Notes under the pieces: generated by a model | Databases searched by the model: none | What the model was told of the DNA's origin: nothing | Seen by the model: the letters and a program-made list of their open reading frames with translations, nothing else | Part shown: positions 41,865 to 50,113 of the stretch, one piece after another | How positions within the stretch are numbered: position 1 is the stretch's first letter | How the letters are laid out: each line of letters starts with the position of its first letter | Assembly: GCA_033764875.1 (NCBI GenBank) | Contig: JANRIO010000025.1 | Coordinates: forward strand, 1 to 64,000 | Length of the DNA stretch: 64,000 nt | Reading direction: 5' to 3' | From: AWTP1-13 sp033764875 | Lineage (GTDB): Bacteria > Pseudomonadota > Alphaproteobacteria > Rhizobiales > Hyphomicrobiaceae | Program-made: the position numbers and the translations under genes

Positions 41865-43619
41865 ATGCCTCAGGGCGCCATGGCCAGACCGCATTGGGCT
41901 GACTATGGTCGCCGCATGACGCCCGTCCATCCCTCGAGCCTGCGCACCGCGCGCTCCTCGCTGACGCTCGCCGTGCCGCTGCTGCGCGCGATGGTGAGCG
42001 AGCTCGACGGCTGGCGCCGACGGGCGCTGGCTTTCGCGGCCGGCGGCGCCTCGGTGCTGGCGATGGCGCCGTTCTTCGCCTTTCCGGTGCTGTGGCTGAC
42101 GCTGCCGATCCTGGTCTGGCTGATCGAGGCCGAGCCCGTGCAGACACCCGAGGAGGACCTTGCGGGTCCCGGCGCGCGTTGGCTTTGGCTGAGGCATCCC
42201 GCCTGGCGCGGGGCGGAGGCCGGATGGTGGTTCGGCTTCGGGTACTTCTTCGCCGGCCTGATCTGGATCGGCGAGGCATTCCTGGTCGAGGTCAACGTGT
42301 TCTCGGCGCTGCTGCCGGTGACGGTGTCCGGGCTGCCGGCGCTGCTTGCGCTGTTCTGGGGGGTGGCGGCCGGAATCGCCGCGCTGCCGAAGGTGTCGAC
42401 GGGAACCCGCGTCCTCGTGCTCGCGGTCACGCTGCCGCTGGCTGAGTATCTGCGCGGGCACATCTTCACGGGGTTCCCGTGGAACGTCATCGGCTATGCG
42501 CTCACCCACCCGCTGCCGCTCGCTCAGAGTGCGGCTTTCGTCGGCATCTACGGCCTCAGCATCGCGGCGGTGCTGATCTTCGGGCTGCCGCTCGTCATGG
42601 CGGCCGGCGCCGCGGAGGGGCGCAAGGGCCGCGCTCTGCGCCTGGCGGCGCTCGCCACCGGGCTCGTGCCCCTGCTGCTGCTGCTCGGGCTGGGGCAATG
42701 GCGCCTGTCGGGGCCGCCGGAGGCGCCGCTTGCCGGCGTGCGCGTGCGCATCGTGCAGCCGAGCATCCTGCAGAGCGAGAAGTGGCGGCCGGAGCACCAG
42801 GAGCGCATCTTCGAGGAGCACATGGCGCTGTCCGTCACGGCGCCGTCGGGCGCGCGCGATGACCTCGCCGGCATCACGCACGTGATCTGGCCGGAGGCGG
42901 CGATGCCGTTCCTGCCGCTCGACTACCCGGTCGTCACGGAGCGCATCGGGCGCATGCTGACGGCCTCGAGCGTGCTGATTGCGGGAGGACTGAGGGCGGA
43001 GTACGCGGGCGAGGGGCCGGCGCGGCGGCGCAGCTCGGTGTTCAACTCCATCCTGGTGTTCGCGCACGGAGGCACGCTCGCCGGCGTCTACGACAAGATC
43101 CACCTGGTTCCGGGCGGGGAGTACATTCCGTTCCGTCCGCTGCTCGAGGCGATAGGCCTCGGGTCGATCGCGCGCATGCGCGGCGGCTTCGACGCGGGCC
43201 CGTCACCGCGGCCGCTGCTCGCCCTGCCGGGCCTTCCGCCGATCGGGCCGCTGGTGTGCTACGAGGCGATCTTCCCCGCGGTCGTGGTGCAGGGGACGCA
43301 GCGCCCGGGCGTGCTCGTCAACCTTACGAACGACGGCTGGTTCGGCAACTCGACCGGCCCGCGCCAGCACTTCCACCAGGCGCGGATCCGTGCCGTGGAG
43401 GAGGGGCTGCCGCTGTTGCGCTCGGCCAACAACGGCATCTCGGCCGCCTTCGATGCCTACGGACGGCTGCTCGGCAGCCTGGACATGAACGTCAAGGGCA
43501 CGCTGGACGTGGACCTGACACCGGCTCTGAGCCCGCCGCCCTACGCCCGTTACGGAGACTTCGCCTTTTTCGCCGGCATCGGCGGGATGGTGCTGCTCCT
43601 GCTCTGGCGGCGGCAGTAG
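41865..43619 (+). CDS. lnt: apolipoprotein N-acyltransferase Lnt
   Basis: The 584-residue inner-membrane enzyme adds the third acyl chain to lipoproteins. The catalytic triad is visible: E344 in WPEAAMPF, K411 in YDKIHLVPGGEYIPF and C465 in LVCYEAIFP, in a periplasmic nitrilase domain from about 290. Several helices lie before it and one at the end (FFAGIGGMVLLLLW). It is longer than the usual 510-540 because of a roughly 40-residue N-terminal extension; a later ATG could shorten it. Confidence 0.96.
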   Translation: MPQGAMARPHWADYGRRMTPVHPSSLRTARSSLTLAVPLLRAMVSELDGWRRRALAFAAGGASVLAMAPFFAFPVLWLTLPILVWLIEAEPVQTPEEDLAGPGARWLWLRHPAWRGAEAGWWFGFGYFFAGLIWIGEAFLVEVNVFSALLPVTVSGLPALLALFWGVAAGIAALPKVSTGTRVLVLAVTLPLAEYLRGHIFTGFPWNVIGYALTHPLPLAQSAAFVGIYGLSIAAVLIFGLPLVMAAGAAEGRKGRALRLAALATGLVPLLLLLGLGQWRLSGPPEAPLAGVRVRIVQPSILQSEKWRPEHQERIFEEHMALSVTAPSGARDDLAGITHVIWPEAAMPFLPLDYPVVTERIGRMLTASSVLIAGGLRAEYAGEGPARRRSSVFNSILVFAHGGTLAGVYDKIHLVPGGEYIPFRPLLEAIGLGSIARMRGGFDAGPSPRPLLALPGLPPIGPLVCYEAIFPAVVVQGTQRPGVLVNLTNDGWFGNSTGPRQHFHQARIRAVEEGLPLLRSANNGISAAFDAYGRLLGSLDMNVKGTLDVDLTPALSPPPYARYGDFAFFAGIGGMVLLLLWRRQ

Positions 43620-43654
43620 ACGGAGGGCTGGGCGGCGGCAAGCGGCACCTGCGG

Positions 43655-43683
43655 TTGACGCTGCCGGCATCTGCACCTAGTAC
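43655..43683 (+). promoter_or_regulatory. candidate sigma-70 promoter of the xre gene
   Basis: TTGACG and TAGTAC are separated by 17 bases and lie 39 bp upstream of the HTH gene start. The -35 has five of six consensus bases; the -10 is weaker. Confidence 0.5.
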
Positions 43684-43721
43684 TTGCGGCTCAATGCGTA
43701 ACGAGTATCGAGGTTTGCACC

Positions 43722-44207
43722 ATGTCGCGTGATCTGGCAGTCGCACAAGAGACTGACGGGGAAGAGAAAGGGTCGCGCCGGCCCAACCCCATCGATGTGC
43801 ATGTCGGCAGCCGGGTGCGCTTCCGCCGCATGCTGCTGGGCATGAGCCAGGAGAAGCTTGCCGAGAAGCTCGGCCTGACGTTTCAACAGATTCAGAAATA
43901 TGAGAAGGGAATCAATCGGATAGGCGCAAGCCGCTTGTTCGATCTGGCGCAGGTCCTGTCGGTTCCGGTGCAGTTCTTCTACGAGGAGGCCCCGGTCAAC
44001 GGCGCCGAGGCGCCACAGCTGATGCCGGTGGGCTTTGGCGAGAGCGGGCCGGAGACCTCCATCGTCGAGTTCCTCAAGAGCCGCGACGGGCTCGAGCTCA
44101 ACAAGGCTTTCGTCCGCATACACGACGTGAAGGCCCGCCGGGCCATCGTGGACCTGGTGCGCAGCTTGGCCAACGTCGACGTGGTCGAGGGGCAGGCCCC
44201 GGGCTGA
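43722..44207 (+). CDS. XRE-family helix-turn-helix regulator
   Basis: The 161-residue product has an N-terminal lambda-repressor-type HTH at about 26-85: VGSRVRFRRMLLGMSQEKLA, LTFQQIQKYEKGINRI and LAQVLSVPVQFFYEE. A C-terminal helical tail (LVRSLANVDVV) follows. It resembles the conserved Rhizobiales HTH protein found between lnt and metK, including Caulobacter/Sinorhizobium-type cell-cycle or symbiosis regulators. Autoregulation is likely given its own promoter, but no operator was assigned. Confidence 0.92.
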   Translation: MSRDLAVAQETDGEEKGSRRPNPIDVHVGSRVRFRRMLLGMSQEKLAEKLGLTFQQIQKYEKGINRIGASRLFDLAQVLSVPVQFFYEEAPVNGAEAPQLMPVGFGESGPETSIVEFLKSRDGLELNKAFVRIHDVKARRAIVDLVRSLANVDVVEGQAPG

Positions 44208-44559
44208 GCCCCGGCAAAACGTCGCAGGCGGCGGCCCTGCCCGCCGCTCTGCCTCGCCGCCCATGCCCAGCCGCGGCCCGCCTCGTCAGGCGCTGCGGGG
44301 CGGCGTTGGCCATCCTCCGTCCCACTCCTGAATTTGCTCTCGGTTAATCCCGGCGCGCGCGCGGAAAGCCCCTCGCGGCGCCCAACTGTGGCGCGCCGGG
44401 CCTCTCACAGCCGGTGGGAAGCCTCCGGCGCGCGGGCGCCTTTGCTGGGACGCCTCCCACGGGCACTGCCGAGCGCGATCATGATCTTGACCCCTGCAGC
44501 AAAGGCTGCAAAAACCACCGCCACCCGCATTTTTTCGACCATCGAGGGAAGAAAACCCA
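44208..44559 (+). promoter_or_regulatory. metK: structured leader of metK
   Basis: A 352-bp gap with no gene but strong RNA-folding potential. A perfect 10-bp stem CCCGGCGCGC/GCGCGCCGGG lies at 44349-44400. Next is a GTGGGA/TCCCAC helix (44414-44460) enclosing a smaller GGCGC/GCGCC hairpin, and then a short GCAGC/GCTGC hairpin before an A-rich and T6 stretch. Because metK makes SAM, a SAM-responsive element is a natural idea, but the sequence does not match the SAM-II or SAM/SAH consensus that I know. Confidence 0.45.
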
Positions 44560-45864
44560 GTGTCCCGCAAGAATTATCTGTTCACCAGCGAATCCGTGTC
44601 CGAAGGCCATCCGGACAAGGTGGCAGATCAGATCTCGGATGCAATCCTTGACGCGTTCATCGCCAACGACGTCAAGCTCGGTATCGCCGACAAGAGCGCG
44701 ATCAACACGCGGCTCGGCTGCGAGACGCTGGTGACCACCGACAAGGTCGTGATCGCCGGCGAAGGTCGCGGGCAGGCGCCGCTGTTCAAGGTCTACGACA
44801 GCCACCAGCACGCGGGCAGCAAGGAAGCGCGCATCAACCGTGAGCTGATCAGCCAGATCGCGCGCGGCGTGATCAAGGACATCGGCTACGACCAGGTCGG
44901 CTTCTCCTTCCACGGCGCGGATATCGAGGTGCTGCTGCACGGCCAGTCGCCCGACATCGCCATGGGCGTCGACGAGAAGCAGGGCGAGGAGGGCGCGGGC
45001 GACCAGGGCATGATGTTCGGCTTCGCCTGCACCGACAGCGAGGCCTACGAGAAGAACTCGTTCATGCCGGCGCCGGTCTACTTCTCGCACAAGATCCTGC
45101 AGGTGCTCTCGGACGCGCGGCGCGGAAAGCACGCCAAGTACAAGCTCCCGCACCTTCTGCCCGACGCCAAGAGCCAGGTGACGATCAAGTACGAGGACGG
45201 CAAGGCGGTGGGGGCGGCGAAGGTCGTCGTCTCGACCCAGCACGAGAAGTCCAACGGCAAGGGCAGCGACTACACGCCCGAGATGATCAAGGAGATGATC
45301 GGCGACGCCGTGGCGTCGGCGCTGCCGGCGGGCTGGATGCCGAAATCGGGCGCGGACTTCCTGGTCAACCCGACGGGCAACTTCGTCGTCGGCGGGCCCG
45401 ATGGCGACTGCGGCCTCACGGGCCGGAAGATCATCGTCGACACCTACGGCGGCTACGCGCCGCACGGGGGCGGCGCCTTCTCCGGCAAGGACCCGACGAA
45501 GGTGGACCGCTCGGCGGCCTATGCCGCGCGCTACCTGGCCAAGAACGTGGTCGCGGCCGGACTGGCCGACCGCTGCATGATCCAGGTCGCCTATGCGATC
45601 GGGCGCCCCGAGCCGATGTCGCTGCTGGTCGACACGCAGGGCACCTCGAAGCACGGTGCGGAGCTCGATGCCCAGCTCGAGAAGGTGCTGGCCGAGCTGT
45701 TCCCGCTCAGGCCCACCAACATCCGCCGCAAGCTCGAGCTGAACAAGCCCGTCTATCAGCGCACGGCGGCCTACGGCCACTTCGGCCGCGCGCCCGACGC
45801 CGACGGCGGCTTCTCGTGGGAGAAGACGGACCTGGCGGCCGCCATCAAGAAGGCGCTCGGCTGA
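44560..45864 (+). CDS. metK: S-adenosylmethionine synthetase
   Basis: The 434-residue enzyme makes SAM from methionine and ATP. SEGHPDKVADQISDAILDAF opens the domain. The ATP/methionine loops GAGDQGMMFGFA and the C-terminal GGGAFSGKDPTKVDRSAAYA are intact. It starts at GTG. It is longer than the E. coli enzyme (384) because of an alphaproteobacterial insert (about 185-230, including QHEKSNGKGSDY). A terminator follows, separating it from trmB. Confidence 0.97.
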   Translation: MSRKNYLFTSESVSEGHPDKVADQISDAILDAFIANDVKLGIADKSAINTRLGCETLVTTDKVVIAGEGRGQAPLFKVYDSHQHAGSKEARINRELISQIARGVIKDIGYDQVGFSFHGADIEVLLHGQSPDIAMGVDEKQGEEGAGDQGMMFGFACTDSEAYEKNSFMPAPVYFSHKILQVLSDARRGKHAKYKLPHLLPDAKSQVTIKYEDGKAVGAAKVVVSTQHEKSNGKGSDYTPEMIKEMIGDAVASALPAGWMPKSGADFLVNPTGNFVVGGPDGDCGLTGRKIIVDTYGGYAPHGGGAFSGKDPTKVDRSAAYAARYLAKNVVAAGLADRCMIQVAYAIGRPEPMSLLVDTQGTSKHGAELDAQLEKVLAELFPLRPTNIRRKLELNKPVYQRTAAYGHFGRAPDADGGFSWEKTDLAAAIKKALG

Positions 45865-45887
45865 GAGACGTGCGCCGGAGCCACGTG

Positions 45888-45921
45888 GAGCGGTCCCGCG
45901 GTGTCGCGTGGCCGCTCTTTT
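45888..45921 (+). terminator. Rho-independent terminator after metK
   Basis: A GAGCGG/CCGCTC stem, extended by further GC pairs inside the loop, is followed by four T (GCTCTTTT), 24 bp after the metK stop. Confidence 0.7.
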
Positions 45922-46002
45922 CGTATCAGCGGCCGTGGCCAGGACTTGGCCGGCGTGGATCCCGGCCAAGAGCGCGGCAGGGTAGGACAGGCGGCATCCA
46001 CC

Positions 46003-46752
46003 ATGGTGTCGGGCGAGACTGAGGTTGGGCCGCAGGACGCGGCGCCGGGCGATGGGGCTGGCGGGGCTGGGCATGAGCTGCGCTCGTTCGGCCGCCGCCG
46101 CGGGCGCAAGCTGAGCCCGCGGCAACAGCACCTCGTCGAGACACTGCTGCCGCGCCTCGCGATCGATCTGGCGCAGCCGGCCCCCGACAGGCTCGCCGAC
46201 CTGCTCGGGGCTGGCGTCGGCGAGGTCTGGCTCGAGATCGGCTTCGGCGGCGGCGAGCACCTGCTCTGGCAGGCGCGGCAGACCGCGCAGGTCGGCATCA
46301 TCGGCTGCGAGCCGTTTCTCGACGGCCTCGTCAAGGTGCTGGCGGCGATCGATGACGCCAAGGGCGGCCTTGGTAACGTCCGTCTGCACGGCGACGATGC
46401 CCGGCCGCTGCTGCGCTGGCTGCCGGATGCGAGCCTGGCTCGGGCCTTCATCCTGTTCCCCGATCCGTGGCCCAAGGCGCGGCACCGCAAGCGGCGGCTG
46501 GTGTCGGAGGCGAGCCTGCGCGAGCTGGCGCGGGCGATGCGGCCCGGGGCCGAGCTGAGGCTTGCGACCGACATCTCCGACTACGCCCGGCACATGCTGA
46601 TCGCGATCGCGCGGGAGGGAAGCTTCCGCTGGACCGCGACAGGCCCCGACGACTGGCGCCAGCGTCCGCCGGACTGGCCGCCAACCCGCTACGAGGCGAA
46701 GGCGCTGCGGGAAGGGCGCAAGCCCGCCTACCTGAGCTTCGCGCGCCGCTGA
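46003..46752 (+). CDS. trmB: tRNA (guanine-N7)-methyltransferase TrmB
   Basis: The 249-residue SAM-dependent enzyme makes m7G46 in tRNA. The SAM site EIGFGGGEHL, FLDGLVKVL, and the catalytic-loop signature FILFPDPWPKARHRKRRLV are present. A 30-40-residue low-complexity N-terminal extension precedes the conserved RSFGRRRGRKLSP. The ATG chosen is the first good start after the metK terminator. It is followed by the promoter of the rimP-nusA operon. Confidence 0.94.
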   Translation: MVSGETEVGPQDAAPGDGAGGAGHELRSFGRRRGRKLSPRQQHLVETLLPRLAIDLAQPAPDRLADLLGAGVGEVWLEIGFGGGEHLLWQARQTAQVGIIGCEPFLDGLVKVLAAIDDAKGGLGNVRLHGDDARPLLRWLPDASLARAFILFPDPWPKARHRKRRLVSEASLRELARAMRPGAELRLATDISDYARHMLIAIAREGSFRWTATGPDDWRQRPPDWPPTRYEAKALREGRKPAYLSFARR

Positions 46753-46848
46753 TGCCGGGGGATTTCATTCCGCCGACGGTCATCCCATATCCGGGAAATG
46801 GAGGGACGCGGACGGGCCCGGATGGCGCACGCAGCGCGCAATTCCTGC

Positions 46849-46877
46849 TTGCAAACCGGGTATCTGCCGCCTATTAT
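46849..46877 (+). promoter_or_regulatory. sigma-70 promoter of the rimP-nusA-infB operon
   Basis: TTGCAA and TATTAT are separated by exactly 17 bases, the best promoter match in the window. It lies 105 bp upstream of rimP and about 30 bp upstream of a terminator-like hairpin. Confidence 0.75.
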
Positions 46878-46906
46878 CGGTGCGCTCATGATCATCTCAA
46901 CTTCGA

Positions 46907-46936
46907 GAGTGGGCCCCGTCCGGGTCCGCTCTTTTT
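46907..46936 (+). terminator. early terminator (attenuator candidate) in the rimP leader
   Basis: GAGTGGGCCC pairs with GGGTCCGCTC over ten positions (two G-U wobbles), with a five-base loop and five T after it, directly followed by rimP. Since it lies between the operon promoter and the first gene, it fits an attenuator. A conserved rimP leader with a terminator has been predicted in other bacteria; I have not matched it here. Confidence 0.75.
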
Positions 46937-46981
46937 GTTTTGGGTCCGCGCGTGAGCGCCTGTGAGCGGAGCTGAAGTTTC

Positions 46982-47632
46982 TTGATCGACGGGCAATCCG
47001 ACGGCGAGCGCGAGAAGGCCGAGAGGCGTTTCGTCTCCGAGACGGGACTGGCGGCTCAGATCGCAGCCCTTGCCGAGCCTGTCATCGCCGATCTCGGCTT
47101 CAGGCTCGTGCGGGTGACCCTCTCGGGTCGCGACGGGGTGACCGTGCAGATCATGGCCGAGCGCCCCGACGGCATGCTGACCGTCGAGGAGTGCGCAATC
47201 ATCTCGCGCAACCTCTCGCCGGTTCTCGATGCCAGCGATCCGATCGCAGGGCACTACACCCTCGAGGTGTCCTCGCCCGGCATCGACCGCCCGCTCGTGC
47301 GTCCGTCCGATTTCGACGATTGGGCAGGCTACGAGGCCAGGATCGAGATGCGGGAGCTGATCGCGGGCCGCAAGCGCTTCCGCGGCATGCTCGAGGGGAC
47401 GGAAGGCGACGAGCTCAGGATCGAGGTCGATCTCGGGGGCGAGCTCGGCAAGCAGGTGGTCGGTCTGCCGATCGCGCAGGTGGGGGAAGCGAAGCTCGTG
47501 CTGACAGACGAGCTCATCCGCGAGGCCCTCAGGCGCGCCAAGCAGGCCAAGAAGGGCGGCGCCGCCACGGACACTGCGCCGATGGACGGTGCGCCGATGG
47601 ATGAAGGCGATTTGGAAGGCGGAGATCAGTAG
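46982..47632 (+). CDS. rimP: ribosome maturation factor RimP
   Basis: The 216-residue protein is needed for 30S subunit maturation. The N-terminal domain has EPVIADLGFRLVRVTLSGRD and VEECAIISRNLSPVLD; HYTLEVSSPGIDRPL is the family signature. The SH3-like C-terminal domain follows, with a 30-residue Gly/Asp-rich tail. The start is a TTG, since no in-frame ATG is upstream of the conserved block; a GTG/ATG alternative was not found. It opens the nusA operon, and the stop is 3 bp before nusA. Confidence 0.93.
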   Translation: MIDGQSDGEREKAERRFVSETGLAAQIAALAEPVIADLGFRLVRVTLSGRDGVTVQIMAERPDGMLTVEECAIISRNLSPVLDASDPIAGHYTLEVSSPGIDRPLVRPSDFDDWAGYEARIEMRELIAGRKRFRGMLEGTEGDELRIEVDLGGELGKQVVGLPIAQVGEAKLVLTDELIREALRRAKQAKKGGAATDTAPMDGAPMDEGDLEGGDQ

Positions 47633-47635
47633 GTC

Positions 47636-49309
47636 ATGGCCCAGGCAGGCATCAGCGCCAACAGGCTCGAGCTGCTGCAGATCGCGGACGCGGTCGCGCG
47701 CGAGAAGGTGATCGATCGCAAGATCGTCATCGCGGCGATGGAGGATGCGATCCAGAAGGCGGCGAAGTCGCGCTACGGCGCGGAGAACGACATCCGCTGC
47801 GAGATCGACCCCAGGACCGGCGAGACGAAGCTCACCCGGGTGATCCAGGTGGTCGAGACGGTCGAGAACGACTCCACCCAGATGACGGTGAAGGAGGCGC
47901 AGCGGCGCAAGCCCGACGCCAAGATCGGGGACGAGCTGACCGAGACGCTGCCCCCCCTCGACTTCGGGCGCGTGGCCGCGCAGAACGCCAAGCAGGTGAT
48001 CGTGCAGAAGGTGCGCGACGCCGAGCGCGAGCGCCAGTTCAACGAGTACAAGGACCGCATCGGCGAGATCGCCAACGGCACCGTGAAGCGCGTCGAGTAC
48101 GGCAACGTGATCGTCGACCTGGGCCGAGCCGAGGGCATCATCCGGCGCGACGAGATGATCCCGCGCGAGAACGTGCGCCTCGGCGACCGCATCCGTTCCT
48201 ACATCTACGACGTGCGCCGCGAGCAGCGGGGACCGCAGATCTTTCTGTCGCGCGCCAAGCCCGAGTTCATGTCGAAGCTGTTCGCGCAGGAGGTGCCGGA
48301 GGTCTACGACGGCATCGTCAAGATCGTCGCCGTGGCGCGCGATCCGGGCTCGCGCGCCAAGATCGCGGTGACCTCCAAGGACAAGGCCATCGACCCCGTC
48401 GGTGCCTGCGTGGGCATGCGCGGCCAGCGCGTGCAGGCGGTGGTGGCCGAGCTGCAGGGCGAGAAGGTCGACATCATCCAGTACCCCGACAAGGACGACG
48501 CGGCGACGTTCGTCGTCAACGCGCTGGCGCCCGCCGAGGTGGCCAAGGTGGTGCTCGACGACGACACCAACCGCATCGAGGTGGTGGTGCCGGAGAGCCA
48601 GCTGTCGCTCGCCATCGGCCGGCGCGGCCAGAACGTGAGGCTCGCCTCGCAGCTCACCGGCTGGGATATCGACATCCTCACCGAGCAGGAGGAGAGCGAG
48701 CGGCGGCAGAAGGAGTTCACCGAGCGCTCGAGCCTGTTCATGGAGGCGCTCGACGTCGACGAGGTGATCGCGCAGCTGCTCGCCACGGAAGGCTTCGAGA
48801 CGGTGCAGGAGGTGGCCTTCGTCGACGCGAGCGAGATCGCGCACATCGAGGGCTTCGACGAGGACACTGCCACCGAGATCCAGACCCGCGCGCGCGAGTT
48901 CCTGGAGCGGCAGGAGGCGGAGCGCGATGCGCGACGCAAGGAGCTCGGCGTCGCCGACGAGGTCGGCCGGATCGCCGGCGTCACCACCGCCATGCTGGTC
49001 GCCTTCGGCGAGAACGACATGAAGACGGTGGAGGATCTGGCTGGCGCCACACCCGACGACCTCGTCGGGTGGACCGAGCGCCGGAAGGAGAAGGATTCCG
49101 AGCCCGTCCGGCACAAGGGCGTGCTCGACGGCTTCGAGATCGACCGCAAGGGTGCGGAGGAGATGATCATGGCGGCGCGAATCGCGGCCGGCTGGGTCAC
49201 CAAGGAAGACCTCGAGAAGATGAAGCTGGAGCAGGAGGCGGCGGCAGCCGCCGCAGCCGCTGCTGCGGCCGCCGCGGCGGCAGCCCCGACCGCTACGGCC
49301 AAGGCCTAG
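47636..49309 (+). CDS. nusA: transcription termination/antitermination factor NusA
   Basis: The 557-residue RNA polymerase-binding factor has an N-terminal domain (about 1-125), an S1 domain (IANGTVKRVEYGNVIVDLGR), two KH domains (including VGACVGMRGQRVQAVVAEL and AIGRRGQNVRLASQL) and two C-terminal helix-hairpin-helix AR repeats. After these comes a run of 16 alanines (residues 535-550) before PTATAKA. The poly-Ala tail is unusual in length and lies in a GC-rich repeat-like codon run. It is coupled to rimP and followed by ylxR. Confidence 0.97.
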   Translation: MAQAGISANRLELLQIADAVAREKVIDRKIVIAAMEDAIQKAAKSRYGAENDIRCEIDPRTGETKLTRVIQVVETVENDSTQMTVKEAQRRKPDAKIGDELTETLPPLDFGRVAAQNAKQVIVQKVRDAERERQFNEYKDRIGEIANGTVKRVEYGNVIVDLGRAEGIIRRDEMIPRENVRLGDRIRSYIYDVRREQRGPQIFLSRAKPEFMSKLFAQEVPEVYDGIVKIVAVARDPGSRAKIAVTSKDKAIDPVGACVGMRGQRVQAVVAELQGEKVDIIQYPDKDDAATFVVNALAPAEVAKVVLDDDTNRIEVVVPESQLSLAIGRRGQNVRLASQLTGWDIDILTEQEESERRQKEFTERSSLFMEALDVDEVIAQLLATEGFETVQEVAFVDASEIAHIEGFDEDTATEIQTRAREFLERQEAERDARRKELGVADEVGRIAGVTTAMLVAFGENDMKTVEDLAGATPDDLVGWTERRKEKDSEPVRHKGVLDGFEIDRKGAEEMIMAARIAAGWVTKEDLEKMKLEQEAAAAAAAAAAAAAAAAPTATAKA

Positions 49310-49333
49310 CAATGGGGCGGGCCGGACACAGGA

Positions 49334-50113
49334 ATGATGGAGAACGGCGACACGGTCGAGCCTGACGCACTGGGCCCGGAGACGGGCCCGGTGAGGCTGT
49401 GCGCGGTGTCGCGCGCTCACAAGACACCCGACGAGATGATCCGGTTCGTCGCCGACCCCGAGGGGGTGATCGTGCCGGACCTCAGTCGGCGCCTGCCCGG
49501 CCGGGGGGTATGGGTCGAGGCCACCCGCGGCAGGCTAGAAGAGGCCCTGCGCAAAGGCGTTTTTGCGAGGAGTCTCAAGCGGAAAGTCACGGTGCCGGAG
49601 GATCTTCCGGCGCGCCTCGAGCGGCTGCTCGCCCGGCGGGTTGGGGAGGCGCTGAGCCTTGCCAACAAGGCCGGCCTGGTGGTGGCGGGATTCGGCAAGG
49701 TCGAGGAGCTGATCGGCAAGGGCCGCGCGGCCGTCCTGCTGCATGCCAGCGACGGCGCGCTGGACGGGGCGGGCAAGCTTGACGGCCGGTTCCGGGCGGC
49801 CTGCGCTGCCACAGACACCGAGCCGAAAATCCTTAATGAGTTGACTTCCGAGGAAATGAGCTTGGCGTTGGGGCGCATGAATGTGGTACATGCTGCAGCC
49901 ACAGAGGGCGGAGCCACCCGGCGCTTAATTTTCGAGGCGGGGCGGCTGAGGCACTTCCGGACAGCCGGCAGCGACGGCGTGGCGACGGTCCGGGGTCGAG
50001 ACACGACGGCGGCGCCGTCAATCTCAACGGGTGACGGCGGCGGATCCGCCGACAAGACGGAAGATCGACGGCACGAGCCGTCGATCGGCGTTGGAGAAAA
50101 AGGGCGTAGATGA
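49334..50113 (+). CDS. YlxR-type RNA-binding protein with L7Ae-like domain
   Basis: The 259-residue product is a fusion of an N-terminal YlxR (DUF448) domain (MIRFVADPEGVIVPDLSRRL, GRGVWV) and a C-terminal L7Ae-like domain (LSLANKAGLVVAGFGKVEEL, GKGRAAVLLHASDGA). In many bacteria these are separate ylxR and ylxQ genes; the fused form is common in alphaproteobacteria. A disordered Ser/Gly/Asp-rich tail ends it. It overlaps the infB start by four bases (ATGA). It probably acts in ribosome assembly. Confidence 0.9.
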   Translation: MMENGDTVEPDALGPETGPVRLCAVSRAHKTPDEMIRFVADPEGVIVPDLSRRLPGRGVWVEATRGRLEEALRKGVFARSLKRKVTVPEDLPARLERLLARRVGEALSLANKAGLVVAGFGKVEELIGKGRAAVLLHASDGALDGAGKLDGRFRAACAATDTEPKILNELTSEEMSLALGRMNVVHAAATEGGATRRLIFEAGRLRHFRTAGSDGVATVRGRDTTAAPSISTGDGGGSADKTEDRRHEPSIGVGEKGRR

